Source: Clostridiales bacterium (lineage in GTDB: Bacteria > Bacillota > Clostridia > Lachnospirales > Lachnospiraceae). Taken from it: a stretch of 62,082 bases of DNA. This document shows, in pieces, positions 45,973 to 55,527 of the stretch (position 1 is its first letter; each line of letters begins with the position of its first letter). The notes below the pieces were generated by a model. The model did no database searches. It saw only the letters and a program-made list of their open reading frames with translations, and was not told the origin of the DNA. The stretch lies in assembly GCA_021204025.1 (NCBI GenBank), contig JAJQAC010000081.1:1-62082 (forward strand), written 5' to 3'. A program made the position numbers and the translations under genes.

Positions 45973-47844
45973 ATGATACTGGATCATATAGAAGGACCCT
46001 GGGATGTAAAAGAACTGAATAATAAAGAGCTGGAGCAGCTGGCGGCAGAGATCCGGCAGTTCCTGTTGGAAAAGGTCAGTCAGACCGGGGGGCATCTGGC
46101 GTCTAATCTGGGTGTGGTAGAACTGACTCTCGCGCTTTTCTGCGCTTTTGATCTGCCGAAAGACAAGGTGATCTGGGATGTGGGACACCAGTCTTATACT
46201 CATAAGATCCTCAGCGGACGAAAGGATCTTTTTGATGAACTGCGTCAGTATGGCGGGATCAGCGGATTCCCAAAGAGAAAAGAGAGTCCGTATGATGTGT
46301 TTGATACCGGACACAGTTCCACGTCCATCTCGGCGGGAGTCGGGATGGCTCAGGGCCGGGATCTGCTGGGAGAGGATTACGCGGTCGTTTCTGTGATCGG
46401 GGACGGCGCCCTGACCGGCGGTATGGCATACGAGGCGTTAAATAATGCGGCGACAATGAAGAAAAATTTTATCATTATTCTGAATGATAACAACATGTCG
46501 ATATCCAAAAATGTCGGCGGTATGTCGCGCTATCTGAATGATCTGCGTTCCGGCGAAGGTTATAATGATTTAAAGAAAAACGTTTCCGATACCCTCTCAC
46601 GGATTCCCGTGATCGGAGGGGACATTGTCGATAAGATCAGCAGGACCAAAAACGGCATTAAGCAGCTGATGATTCCGGGCATGCTCTTTGAAAATATGGG
46701 AGTGACTTATATCGGGCCTCTGGATGGTCATGATATCCGCGGTATGGTCAGGATCTTTAAGGAAGCAAGAAAGATGGATCATGCGGTACTGATCCATATG
46801 CGGACAAAAAAGGGAAAGGGATATCCGCCGGCGGAGCGGAGCCCGGAGCGTTTCCACAGTGTGGAGCCGTTTGATCTTGAGACCGGTAAACCAAAAACGA
46901 AAAAGAGATTTCCGTCTTATACGGATGTGTTTTCCAAAGAGCTGGTGAGCCTCGCGAAGGACAATCCGCGCGTGGTTGCTGTGACGGCGGCGATGCCGGA
47001 AGGGACGGGGCTAAAGGCGTTTGCCCGGGAGTACCCGGATCGTTTCTTTGATGTGGGCATCGCAGAACAGCACGCGGTCACTTCAGCGGCCGGGATGGCT
47101 GCTGCCGGGTGCAAGCCGGTGGTCGCGGTGTATTCGTCCTTTCTGCAGCGGGGATATGATCAGATCCTTCATGATGTCTGTATTCAGAATCTGCCAGTGG
47201 TATTTGCCGTGGATCGGGCCGGCCTGGTGGGAAGCGACGGCGAGACGCATCAGGGGATCTTTGATCTCTCTTATCTGACTTCGATTCCCGGCATGACGGT
47301 GCTCGCACCGAAAAATCTGTGGGAACTGCGGAGCTTTCTGCGCTTTGCAGTCAATGAGTATGAGGGACCGATTGCGATTCGTTACCCCAGGGGAGAGGCG
47401 TATCGCGGTCTGAAGGATCATCAGGCGCCGGTGGAATATGGCAGGGGCGAAATACTGGCAAAGGGCGAGAGGGTCGCGCTTGTCGCGGTGGGAAGCATGG
47501 TCAGTACGGCGCTTCATGTGTATGAGAGTTTGAAAACGTACGGAATATCCTGCACTCTTGTCAATGGCCGTTTTATCAAGCCGATTGATACGATGTTGCT
47601 GAAAGATCTTGCCGCCGGACATGAACTGGTGGTTACGATGGAAGAAAATGTTCTGCAGGGTGGTTTTGGCCTGGCGGCCACTGCCTGTATCCATGAGTGC
47701 TGTCCGGATACAAAGGTATTGAATATCGCGCTGCCGGACGCCTATGTGGAACACGGAAATGTGACTCTTCTGCGTGAAAATCTGGGTATCGACAGCAAAA
47801 GTATCACAGAGAAAATCAGAAAATGCCTGGGGATAACAGAATGA
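45973..47844 (+). CDS. dxs: 1-deoxy-D-xylulose-5-phosphate synthase
   Basis: The 623-residue enzyme has GHLASNLGVVELTLAL, DVGHQSYTHKILSGR with the catalytic histidine, the thiamine diphosphate motif GDGALTGGMAYEALNNA...NDNNMSIS, and the transketolase central and C-terminal domains (DVGIAEQHAVTSAAGMA, DRAGLVGSDGETHQG). It makes DXP from pyruvate and glyceraldehyde 3-phosphate, the entry of the MEP isoprenoid pathway. The ATG at 45973 with AAAGGACGA before it is preferred over 45928. Its stop overlaps the tlyA start. Confidence 0.97.
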   Translation: MILDHIEGPWDVKELNNKELEQLAAEIRQFLLEKVSQTGGHLASNLGVVELTLALFCAFDLPKDKVIWDVGHQSYTHKILSGRKDLFDELRQYGGISGFPKRKESPYDVFDTGHSSTSISAGVGMAQGRDLLGEDYAVVSVIGDGALTGGMAYEALNNAATMKKNFIIILNDNNMSISKNVGGMSRYLNDLRSGEGYNDLKKNVSDTLSRIPVIGGDIVDKISRTKNGIKQLMIPGMLFENMGVTYIGPLDGHDIRGMVRIFKEARKMDHAVLIHMRTKKGKGYPPAERSPERFHSVEPFDLETGKPKTKKRFPSYTDVFSKELVSLAKDNPRVVAVTAAMPEGTGLKAFAREYPDRFFDVGIAEQHAVTSAAGMAAAGCKPVVAVYSSFLQRGYDQILHDVCIQNLPVVFAVDRAGLVGSDGETHQGIFDLSYLTSIPGMTVLAPKNLWELRSFLRFAVNEYEGPIAIRYPRGEAYRGLKDHQAPVEYGRGEILAKGERVALVAVGSMVSTALHVYESLKTYGISCTLVNGRFIKPIDTMLLKDLAAGHELVVTMEENVLQGGFGLAATACIHECCPDTKVLNIALPDAYVEHGNVTLLRENLGIDSKSITEKIRKCLGITE

Positions 47845-48650
47845 AACAACGCTTGGATCTATTGCTCGTAAATAAAAATCTCGCTCCTTCGAGAGAAAAG
47901 GCGAAAGCTCTCATTATGTCGGGCATTGTATATGTAAATGGACAGAAGGAAGACAAGGCGGGTTCTCTCTTTGATGAGTCAAGCCCGGTCGAGGTACGGG
48001 GAGCGACGTTAAAATATGTCAGCAGGGGAGGCCTGAAGTTAGAAAAGGCCGTTGCCCGGTTTGACATCAGGCTGACGGACAAAATCTGCATGGATGTGGG
48101 AGCTTCCACCGGCGGATTTACGGATTGTATGCTGCAAAACGGCGCCAGAAAGGTTTATGCGGTTGATGTGGGACATGGGCAGTTGGACTGGAAGCTGCGC
48201 AACGATCCCCGTGTGGTCTGTATGGAGAAAACAAATATCCGTTATGTGACGCCTGAGGATATTGCAGACAGGATCGAGTTTGCGTCGATCGACGTTTCTT
48301 TTATCTCTTTGTCTAAAGTCTTAGGCCCTCTGAAAGCGCTTCTGACGGATGACGCCCGGGTTGCGGCGTTAATCAAACCGCAGTTTGAGGCCGGACGGGA
48401 AAAGGTCGGGAAAAAAGGCGTCGTCCGGGAGAAAAGCACTCATCTTGAGGTGATAGAAGCGGTGATTGCTGTTGCCATTGAGAGAGGGTTTACGGTATGC
48501 GGACTGGATTATTCGCCGGTCAAGGGACCGGAGGGCAATATCGAATATCTGATTGATTTGCGAAACCGCGTTGGAGATGCCGGAGCCGGGCAGACTGGAG
48601 TGAACCCACGTCAGGTTGTCGATGACGCGCATCAGGAGCTTGACCGATGA
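47841..48650 (+). CDS. tlyA: TlyA-family rRNA 2'-O-methyltransferase
   Basis: The 269-residue protein has an N-terminal S4 RNA-binding domain (QRLDLLLVNKNLAPSREKAKALIMSGIVYVNG) and an FtsJ-like methyltransferase domain (KICMDVGASTGGFTDCMLQNGA, VYAVDVGHGQLDWKLR, ALIKPQFEAGR). TlyA methylates ribose in rRNA and is often mislabelled haemolysin. The ATG at 47841 overlaps the dxs stop as ATGA. The dxs-tlyA-argR-recN-spoIVB order matches that of Bacillus subtilis (yqiE-yqxC-ahrC-recN-spoIVB). Confidence 0.93.
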   Translation: MKQRLDLLLVNKNLAPSREKAKALIMSGIVYVNGQKEDKAGSLFDESSPVEVRGATLKYVSRGGLKLEKAVARFDIRLTDKICMDVGASTGGFTDCMLQNGARKVYAVDVGHGQLDWKLRNDPRVVCMEKTNIRYVTPEDIADRIEFASIDVSFISLSKVLGPLKALLTDDARVAALIKPQFEAGREKVGKKGVVREKSTHLEVIEAVIAVAIERGFTVCGLDYSPVKGPEGNIEYLIDLRNRVGDAGAGQTGVNPRQVVDDAHQELDR

Positions 48651-49522
48651 GACATTTTTATTTGATTGCAAATCCGTTAAAAGAGGGAACCGGAGAGATG
48701 GCGGAGAGAATTACCGCGTATCTGCGTGAGCAGGGCGCAGATTGTTCCTGGAGGCCGCAGAAGCCGGAAAAGGGAGTCCGCCGGATGCCGCGTTCCCTCG
48801 CACCGCCGGAGGATGCCGAGTGTGTGATTACGCTGGGCGGGGATGGAACCCTGATCCGGGCGGCCAGGCTGACCCTTGGCAGAAAGATCCCCCTGCTGGG
48901 AATCAACATGGGAACGCTGGGGTACCTGACACAGGTAACGCCGCGGGAGGCGTTATTTCCGATTCTGGACGCGCTTTTGCAGGATCAGTATCAGCTCGAA
49001 TTTCGCATGATGTTAGAAGGCGTGATCAGCCAGGCATCTGATGAAGAGGGCGCAGATTTCGCGGGAGCAGAACGTGAGACCGCGCTGAATGACATCGTGC
49101 TTACCCGCAACGGCGGAATGCAGACCATACATTTTGAACTGATTGTGAACGGACGTCCGTTAAATGAGTATACAGCGGATGGAATGATTGTAGCGACTCC
49201 GACCGGTTCGACTGGCTATAGTCTGTCGGCAGGAGGCCCCATTGTGACGCCGCAAGCGGAGCTGATGCTTCTGACTCCGATCTGTCCTCATTCGCTGAAT
49301 ACCAGAAGCATTGTACTCACGGGAGAGGACAGCGTAGAGATCCGCCTGCTGGATTCGCCGATGGAGACGAGCAGAATGGCGGTTTTTGACGGGGGGAGGA
49401 CGATTGATCTTGACAGCTCGAAGCGCCTGTTGATCCGCAGATCCCCTCATCAGACGGCATTGATCCGGATGAAGGATATTTCTTTCCTCGACAACCTGCG
49501 GGAAAAGATGTCAAAGATTTAA
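48647..49522 (+). CDS. nadK: NAD kinase
   Basis: The 291-residue protein has the GGDG motif (VITLGGDGTLIRAARL) and LGINMGTLGYLTQV, NDIVLTRNG and DGMIVATPTGSTGYSLSAGGPIV, the conserved segments of bacterial NadK. It phosphorylates NAD to NADP. It overlaps the tlyA stop as ATGA and lies between tlyA and argR, a common order in Clostridia. Confidence 0.96.
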   Translation: MRHFYLIANPLKEGTGEMAERITAYLREQGADCSWRPQKPEKGVRRMPRSLAPPEDAECVITLGGDGTLIRAARLTLGRKIPLLGINMGTLGYLTQVTPREALFPILDALLQDQYQLEFRMMLEGVISQASDEEGADFAGAERETALNDIVLTRNGGMQTIHFELIVNGRPLNEYTADGMIVATPTGSTGYSLSAGGPIVTPQAELMLLTPICPHSLNTRSIVLTGEDSVEIRLLDSPMETSRMAVFDGGRTIDLDSSKRLLIRRSPHQTALIRMKDISFLDNLREKMSKI

Positions 49523-49541
49523 ACCGAGAAATGGAGAATTC

Positions 49542-50012
49542 ATGAAACTGGAACGTCACAGCAAGATCGTTGAACTGATCGGAAAATATGAGATTGAGAC
49601 ACAGGAAGAGCTTGCGAAACTTTTAAATGAGGCCGGCTTTACGGTGACGCAGGCGACGGTTTCCCGTGATATCCGGGAGCTGAAGCTGACCAAGGCACAG
49701 GGAAGAAGCGGCAGGCAGGTTTATCAGGTGGTAGAATCGCAGGAGAGTTATGGGGATAAGTATATCCGTGTGTTGAAGGACGGATTCCTGTCGATGGATA
49801 TGGCACAGAATATTCTGGTGATCCGTACGGTGGCCGGTATGGCGATGGCAGTCGGAGCGGCGTTGGATGCCATGCATTTTCACGAGATCGTGGGCTGTAT
49901 CGCCGGGGATGATACGATCATGTGCGCGGTGCGCAGCACAGACGATACGATCCTGGTAATGGATAAAATACGTAAGATTTTGTCAGATGATGCAGGGGTC
50001 AGAAGTGTGTGA
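49542..50012 (+). CDS. argR: Arginine repressor ArgR/AhrC
   Basis: The 156-residue protein has an N-terminal winged helix (RHSKIVELIGKYEIETQEELAKLLNEAGFTVTQATVSRDIRELKL) and a C-terminal hexamerisation and arginine-binding domain (TVAGMAMAVGAALDAMHFHEIVGCIAGDDTIMCAVRS, including the GDDT arginine-binding aspartates). It controls arginine metabolism genes. GAGAAATGGAG lies before the ATG. Confidence 0.96.
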   Translation: MKLERHSKIVELIGKYEIETQEELAKLLNEAGFTVTQATVSRDIRELKLTKAQGRSGRQVYQVVESQESYGDKYIRVLKDGFLSMDMAQNILVIRTVAGMAMAVGAALDAMHFHEIVGCIAGDDTIMCAVRSTDDTILVMDKIRKILSDDAGVRSV

Positions 50013-50041
50013 CCCATTCGCAAAACAGGGGAGGGAGAACT

Positions 50042-51718
50042 ATGCTGCAGGAATTACATGTGCGCAACCTGGCGCTGATCGAGAAGGCGGACGTTTATTT
50101 TGGCGAAGGGCTGAATATTATGACCGGAGAAACCGGAGCAGGTAAATCGATTATCATCGGCTCGGTCAATCTGGCACTGGGCCAGAAAGCTTCCAGGGAG
50201 ATGATCCGCAGCGGAGCAGAGTATGCTTACATAGAACTTGTCTTTTCCGTGGACGAGAGACAGCAGAAGGCACTGGCGGAACTGGATATCTTTCCGGACG
50301 AAGAGGGAACCCTGATTATCACCCGCAAGATTATGCCCGCCCGCAGCGTCAGCAGGATTAATGATGAGACGGCGACCGCGGCGAAGCTGAAAGCGGTGAC
50401 TGCCCGTTTGATTGATATTCATGGTCAGCATGAGCATCAGTCGCTTCTGCATGTCTCCCGGCATCTGGAAATTCTAGATCTCTATACAAAGTCCACAGTA
50501 GCTGAGTTGAAAAAAAAAGTATCGGAAGAATATCAGAAGTACCGTACGTTCAAGGCAGAGCTCGATGAGAGCGGAGGCGATCAGGAAAGCCGCCGCAGAG
50601 AGGCAGATTTTCTTGGCTTTGAGATCGAGGAAATCGAGTCCGCGGATTTAAAGGAAGGAGAAGAAGAAGAACTTTCTGATCTTTACCGGAAATACACACA
50701 TGGACAGAAGATACGGGAAAGCCTGTCGATTGCGTACGAGGCTGTGGAAACAGAAACAGTCGGACGTGCGCTGCGGGAGGTGGGAGAAGCAGCCTCTTAT
50801 GATCCGCAGGTAGGGGATATCCGTGACCAGCTCTGTGATGCTGAGGCAATCTTAAACGATATCCATCACGCGATTGGGGCCTATCTTGATGAGATGGTAT
50901 TTGATGAAGAAGACCTGATGCGCACGGAAAAGCGATTGGACGAGATCCGTCGGATTCAGTCCAAATACGGAACGACAGTGGAAAAGGTCAGAGAGGCTTT
51001 GTCAGAAAAAAGACAGAGGCTGGAGCAATTAGAACATTTTGATGAATATCGAAAGCAATGTGAGGAAAACTATCAAAAATCAGAAAAACATCTGGATGAG
51101 CTTTGCGGCCGCCTGTCAGCGGAGCGAAGAAAAGCGGCTGTCCTTTTGGCAGAGCAGATTGAAAACAGCCTGAAAGACCTGAATTTTCTGGAAGTATCCT
51201 TCCGCATGGAGGTTCGCCGTCTGGATCATTATACGGCAAACGGATATGACGAGGCGGAGTTTTTGATTTCGACGAATCCCGGAGAGCCGGAAAAACCGCT
51301 CGGCGCGGTGGCGTCCGGCGGTGAGCTGTCGCGGATCATGCTTGCGATCAAGACCGTGCTGGCTGACAGTGATGCGGTGGATACGCTGATTTTTGATGAA
51401 ATTGATACCGGGATCAGCGGACGGACCGCTCAGAAGGTATCGGAAAAACTTGCGATTATTTCCGGGAGCCGGCAGGTTATCTGCATTACGCATCTGCCGC
51501 AGATCGCAGCGATGGCGGACTGCCATTATGAGATCGCAAAGTCCGCGGACAGCGGGAAGACAACGACGCGTATCCGACTGCTGGACGAGGATGAGATAAC
51601 GACAGAGTTAGCCCGTCTGCTTGGTGGTGTGCAGATCACCGATTCGGTTCTGCAAAACGCGAGGGAGATGAAACAGCTGGCAGACAAGACAAAAGCTGAG
51701 GTAAGAAGGAAAAACTGA
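50042..51718 (+). CDS. recN: DNA repair protein RecN
   Basis: The 558-residue SMC-like ATPase has Walker A GETGAGKSIIIGSV near residue 30, DIHGQHEHQSLL, a coiled-coil middle (about residues 150-380), the signature ASGGELSRIMLAIK and Walker B DTLIFDEIDTGISGRTAQKV. It holds DNA ends during double-strand break repair. The ATG at 50042 follows GGGAGGGAGA; an upstream GTG overlapping argR is less likely. A terminator follows, separating it from spoIVB. Confidence 0.96.
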   Translation: MLQELHVRNLALIEKADVYFGEGLNIMTGETGAGKSIIIGSVNLALGQKASREMIRSGAEYAYIELVFSVDERQQKALAELDIFPDEEGTLIITRKIMPARSVSRINDETATAAKLKAVTARLIDIHGQHEHQSLLHVSRHLEILDLYTKSTVAELKKKVSEEYQKYRTFKAELDESGGDQESRRREADFLGFEIEEIESADLKEGEEEELSDLYRKYTHGQKIRESLSIAYEAVETETVGRALREVGEAASYDPQVGDIRDQLCDAEAILNDIHHAIGAYLDEMVFDEEDLMRTEKRLDEIRRIQSKYGTTVEKVREALSEKRQRLEQLEHFDEYRKQCEENYQKSEKHLDELCGRLSAERRKAAVLLAEQIENSLKDLNFLEVSFRMEVRRLDHYTANGYDEAEFLISTNPGEPEKPLGAVASGGELSRIMLAIKTVLADSDAVDTLIFDEIDTGISGRTAQKVSEKLAIISGSRQVICITHLPQIAAMADCHYEIAKSADSGKTTTRIRLLDEDEITTELARLLGGVQITDSVLQNAREMKQLADKTKAEVRRKN

Positions 51719-51749
51719 CAGAGTGGAATTTTATAATTCTCACATACTA

Positions 51750-51785
51750 GGAGGGAAACCCTGATTGAGGTTCCCTTCTTTTTTT
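51750..51785 (+). terminator. Terminator after recN
   Basis: AGGGAA with CC pairs with GG and TTCCCT, one bulge, followed by a long T run that merges into the dispersed repeat at 51784. Confidence 0.8.
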
Positions 51786-51817
51786 ATGCACACGGGCGGA
51801 TATGGAAATTTTGCAGC
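51784..51817 (+). repeat. Dispersed post-hairpin repeat, copy B
   Basis: Thirty-three of 34 positions match the copy at 734-767, fifty kilobases away, and this copy starts inside the T run of the recN terminator. Confidence 0.7.
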
Positions 51818-51838
51818 TGACGTGAGGAGGTATGTGAG

Positions 51839-53128
51839 ATGACAAAAGAGACACCGGTTCGACCGCGGTATAAGAAGACCATGGCAGTACTTTTCCTGGC
51901 GAGCCTGGTCGTATGTGCCGTTTATATCCTGTATTACCTGGAAACAAAAATTCCCAGGCATCTGAGTCTGGTAATCGAGCAGGAAGAAGAGCTTGATTTT
52001 GGACTTCCGTTTTATACGACGCTGTTCAGTGAAAGTAAAGCAGTGATGCTGGGAAATGAATCCGATATAGCCGCGGATGAGATCCGCTTAAAGACGGACG
52101 GACCTTTCTGTGTATGCGCCAATAAACTGGGAAATTACCGGCTGGGTCTGAAATTATTCGGGAAACTTACCTTCCGGGAGATCCAGGTAGATGTGGTGGA
52201 GACTCAGTATGCGGTTCCCTGCGGCGTGCCGGTGGGGCTTTATCTGAAATCCGACGGGATTATGGTGATCGGAACCGGACAGATCACCGATGCGGACGGT
52301 GATCAGGTGGAGCCGGCATACGGTACTCTGGAATCCGGAGATTATATTCAGGCGATTAACGGAAGCCCTTTGCGGGATAAGGAGGCGCTGATTACCATGC
52401 TCAACCGCTCCGAAGGCAGAGAGGTGCTTCTGAAAATCCGCAGGGACGGAGAAGAAATGGAGATCCATATGACGCCGGTTGAGGCGCAGGACGGCAACTA
52501 TAAGCTGGGGGCGTGGGTCAGGGATGATACTCAGGGGATTGGGACGCTGACTTATATAAAAGAAGACGGGAGCTTTGGCGCTCTGGGGCACGGGATCAGT
52601 GACAGCGATACCGGTCAGGTGTTTGAGAGTGGAGAAGGTATGCTGTATGAGACGGAGATCCTGGGCGTAGAGAAAGGAAGCGCCGGACATCCGGGTGTTA
52701 TGGCAGGTGTTATTTATTACGGACCGGGAACGATACTGGGGAAAATCATGGAAAATACGGAAAACGGCGTATTTGGCACGGCGGATGAAAAACTGCGAGA
52801 GCTTGCAGGCGGAGAGGCCGTGGAGGTGGGCTATCGCCAGGATGTCCATAAGGGGAGTGCAACTTTAAGAAGCAGTGTTTCGGGAGAAATCCGGGACTAC
52901 GAGATCGAGATCCAGCGGGTGGAGCAAAATCCCCCGCAGAAAAATAAATGCTTGGTACTTCACATTACAGACCCTGAGCTTCTCGAACTGACCGGAGGGA
53001 TCATCCAGGGGATGAGCGGAAGTCCGATTATCCAGGATGGAAAGTTAATCGGCGCGGTTACCCATGTCTTTGTCCAGGATGCTTCCCGCGGGTACGGGAT
53101 ACTGATTGAGGATATGCTGAGTCACTGA
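51839..53128 (+). CDS. spoIVB: Sporulation peptidase SpoIVB (S55 family, PDZ)
   Basis: The 429-residue protein has an N-terminal membrane segment (MAVLFLASLVVCAVYILYYL), a PDZ domain (about residues 135-210, LESGDYIQAINGSPLRDKEALITMLNRSEGREVLLKIRRDGE) and an S55 peptidase domain with H251 (GALGHGISD) and S395 (GMSGSPII). In spore formers SpoIVB is secreted from the forespore and triggers pro-sigma-K processing. Its presence after recN marks an endospore-former lineage. GGAGG lies before the ATG. Spo0A, the usual next gene, is absent. Confidence 0.95.
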   Translation: MTKETPVRPRYKKTMAVLFLASLVVCAVYILYYLETKIPRHLSLVIEQEEELDFGLPFYTTLFSESKAVMLGNESDIAADEIRLKTDGPFCVCANKLGNYRLGLKLFGKLTFREIQVDVVETQYAVPCGVPVGLYLKSDGIMVIGTGQITDADGDQVEPAYGTLESGDYIQAINGSPLRDKEALITMLNRSEGREVLLKIRRDGEEMEIHMTPVEAQDGNYKLGAWVRDDTQGIGTLTYIKEDGSFGALGHGISDSDTGQVFESGEGMLYETEILGVEKGSAGHPGVMAGVIYYGPGTILGKIMENTENGVFGTADEKLRELAGGEAVEVGYRQDVHKGSATLRSSVSGEIRDYEIEIQRVEQNPPQKNKCLVLHITDPELLELTGGIIQGMSGSPIIQDGKLIGAVTHVFVQDASRGYGILIEDMLSH

Positions 53129-53152
53129 AAAAATATTTGGTTTGAGAAAAAA

Positions 53153-53195
53153 CCTGCGGGAGATCCGGGAGAGGATTTTGTCGCAGGATTTTTTT
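53153..53195 (+). terminator. Terminator after spoIVB
   Basis: CCTGCG pairs with CGCAGG around a long loop and is followed by ATTTTTTT. Confidence 0.65.
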
Positions 53196-53279
53196 GCTTG
53201 AAAAACTATTAATCTGATCCGGAAGAGACATAATTTTTGAGTAATATGCAAATATCGAGTGAAACATGACGAAATTTGC

Positions 53280-53308
53280 TTGCCATTTACTCGTAAAAAG
53301 CGTATAAT
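53280..53308 (+). promoter_or_regulatory. Promoter of the polysaccharide cluster
   Basis: TTGCCA (53280-53285), a 17-base spacer and TATAAT (53303-53308) form a near-consensus promoter 97 bases before the first gene. Confidence 0.75.
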
Positions 53309-53404
53309 CCAAAAATGGATTAAAAATTACCCTGTTTAGAATTACTCATTTGTGGTTGTTGCAGTGCGTTGAAAATACGATATTTGATGCGAGGAGTGTC
53401 GGTT

Positions 53405-53854
53405 GTGAAGGTATGTCTTGTAGGTTCTAGTGGAGGTCATTTAACACATTTATATATGCTTAAACCATTCTGGGAGGACAAGGAGCGATTCTGGGTCACG
53501 TTTGACAAAGAAGATGCACGTAGTCTGCTCGAAGGAGAAAAAATGTATCCCTGCTATTATCCGAGCAACAGGAGCATCAAGGCTCTTATCATTAATACAG
53601 TAAGAGCGTTTAAAATTATTCCGAGGGAACGACCGGATCTGATTATTTCATCTGGCGCAGCGCCGGCCATCCCCTTTTTTTATGTGGGAAAACTCTTCGG
53701 GGCAAAAACAATATACATAGAGGTATTCGACCGCATTGATGCATCGACTATAGCAGGAAAACTATGCTACCCGGTAACAGATAAGTTTATTGTCGAGTGG
53801 GAAGAAATGAAAAAAGTATATCCCAAGGCAATTAACCTGGGCGGTATTTTCTGA
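53405..53854 (+). CDS. PssD/Alg14-like glycosyltransferase membrane-recruiting subunit
   Basis: The 149-residue protein begins VKVCLVGSSGGHLTHLYML, the GGH motif of Alg14/PssD/CpsF proteins, and holds RPDLIISSGAAPAIPFFYVGKLFGAKTIYIEVFDRI. Alg14-type subunits bring the catalytic Alg13-type partner to the membrane to add a sugar to a lipid-linked precursor. The partner lies directly downstream. GTG at 53405 is chosen since GAGGAGTG precedes it by eight bases. Composition is distinctly AT-rich from here to the end of the window. Confidence 0.85.
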   Translation: MKVCLVGSSGGHLTHLYMLKPFWEDKERFWVTFDKEDARSLLEGEKMYPCYYPSNRSIKALIINTVRAFKIIPRERPDLIISSGAAPAIPFFYVGKLFGAKTIYIEVFDRIDASTIAGKLCYPVTDKFIVEWEEMKKVYPKAINLGGIF

Positions 53855-53870
53855 TGAGCGGGGTACGGAA

Positions 53871-54365
53871 ATGATATTTGTGACTGTCGGAACACATGAG
53901 CAGCAATTCAATCGGCTTGCTAAGTGTGTAGACGAACTTAAGATGAAAAATGATATTAAAGAGGATGTTATCATCCAAAAGGGATATTCAACGTACAAGC
54001 CCAAAGCCTGTGAATGCAGCGATTTTTTCCCATATAAAGAGATGGTGTCTTTGGTAGAGAAAGCACGGATTGTGATTACACATGGTGGACCGTCCAGCTT
54101 CATAATGCCACTTCAGATTGGGAAGATCCCCATCGTTGTTCCACGCAAGAAGGAATTTGATGAGCATGTTAATGACCATCAACTGAATTTCTCCAAGGCT
54201 GTGGCTAAAAGGCAAGGAAACATTCTGGTTGTAGAGGATATAGAAAAGCTGGGTGAGACAATAGAAAGGTATGACGATATTGTCGCTGCAATGCCAGCTG
54301 AGATGAAGAGTAACAATGCGAAGTTCTGTGAAGAACTTGAGAAGATAGTGCAAGGGATGTTCTAG
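53871..54365 (+). CDS. PssE/Alg13-like glycosyltransferase catalytic subunit (GT28 C-terminal)
   Basis: The 164-residue protein has the GT28 C-terminal fold: MIFVTVGTHEQQFNRL, ITHGGPSSFIMPLQIGKIPIVVPRKKEFDEHVNDHQ with the nucleotide-sugar-binding HGG and DDHQ-like segments. It works with the preceding PssD-like protein to transfer a hexose to the growing lipid-linked oligosaccharide. The gap between the two genes is 16 bases. Confidence 0.86.
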   Translation: MIFVTVGTHEQQFNRLAKCVDELKMKNDIKEDVIIQKGYSTYKPKACECSDFFPYKEMVSLVEKARIVITHGGPSSFIMPLQIGKIPIVVPRKKEFDEHVNDHQLNFSKAVAKRQGNILVVEDIEKLGETIERYDDIVAAMPAEMKSNNAKFCEELEKIVQGMF

Positions 54366-54380
54366 GTGAGAAAAAATCGC

Positions 54381-55487
54381 ATGAAGAAAATTGGAATTTT
54401 ATCTATGTAGCGTATCTTAAATTATGGCTCTTTTCTCCAGGCATATGGACTTAAGCAAATTATTTCTGATTTAGGATATGATGTACAGTTCGTTGACTAC
54501 CATCCGGGGGAAACTTTGATACCTTCTAGTGATGGTACGGGATTGAAAAGGAAAATTTCAAAGGGAATTGAAGCATTCAGTTACGATGCTCCTATGGCGG
54601 AAAAGCTGAAATTCATCAAATATAAGAAGAACTACGCTGCTAATTATTATCCGTATCTCGGAATTACAGACGAGATGAATTATACACCGGATATTGACAC
54701 GCTTATTATCGGTAGTGACGAGGTTTTCAACTGTGTTCAGAATAACACAAATGTGGGATTTTGTCCGGAATTATTTGGGCAGGGGACAAAAGCAAAAAAG
54801 ATCATAAGCTATGCAGCCTCATTTGGAAATACCACGATTGAAAAATTACAGAAATACCGTGTTGCAGATAAGGTTAGTGGATGGCTTGGAGATTTCAATG
54901 CCATTTCAGTGAGGGACGAAAACAGTTCAGTAATAGTTGAGCAGTTGATTGGAAAAAAGCCTGAACTGAATTTAGATCCTGTACTGATGTATGAATTTAT
55001 TGAGGAATGCAACGCAATTCCTAAAAACGTAACAGAAACTGATTATATGATCCTTTATGGATATTCCGGACGCTTTACAGCGGCAGAATGTAAAAAAATC
55101 AGGGAGTTCGCGGACAAAAAACATCTAAGGGTTTTCTGCATTGGTGGGGTTCAAAATTGCTGTGACAGATTCCTCGACTGTAATCCGTTCGAGGTAATAG
55201 CTTATTTTCAACATGCCGCTTATGTTGTAACGGATACATTCCACGGTACAATCCTTTCTGTGATAACGCATGCACAGTTTACCGCTGTGGTAAGAAGTGC
55301 AGGGTATGGAAATTCCGAAAAACTGACTGACCTTCTTAGACGGTTAGGTTTAACACAGAAGATTCTCGATAGCTTGGATAATTTGGAATTCCAGCTTACG
55401 GAATCTATTGATTATGCTGCAACAGATAAAATAATACATGAGGAACGTAGCCACACGGAAATGTATTTGCGAGAGCAATTGGGATAG
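54381..55487 (+). pseudogene. Polysaccharide pyruvyl transferase with nonsense codon 10
   Basis: From ATG 54381 the frame reads MKKIGILSM, then TAG at 54408-54410, then RILNYGSFLQAYGLKQIISDLGYDVQFVDYHP and the whole of a pyruvyl transferase: IGSDEVFNC, ISYAASFG, SVRDENS, LDPVLMYEF, VVTDTFHGTI. A glutamine (CAG) is the likely original codon. Without suppression or reinitiation at an internal start the protein is not made in full. Such enzymes add pyruvate ketals to surface sugars. A second, intact relative begins at 61131. A sequencing error at this base is possible. Confidence 0.8.
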
Positions 55488-55527
55488 ACACAGGTTTCTG
55501 AACAGACGGGATGATATAGGAAATGCC

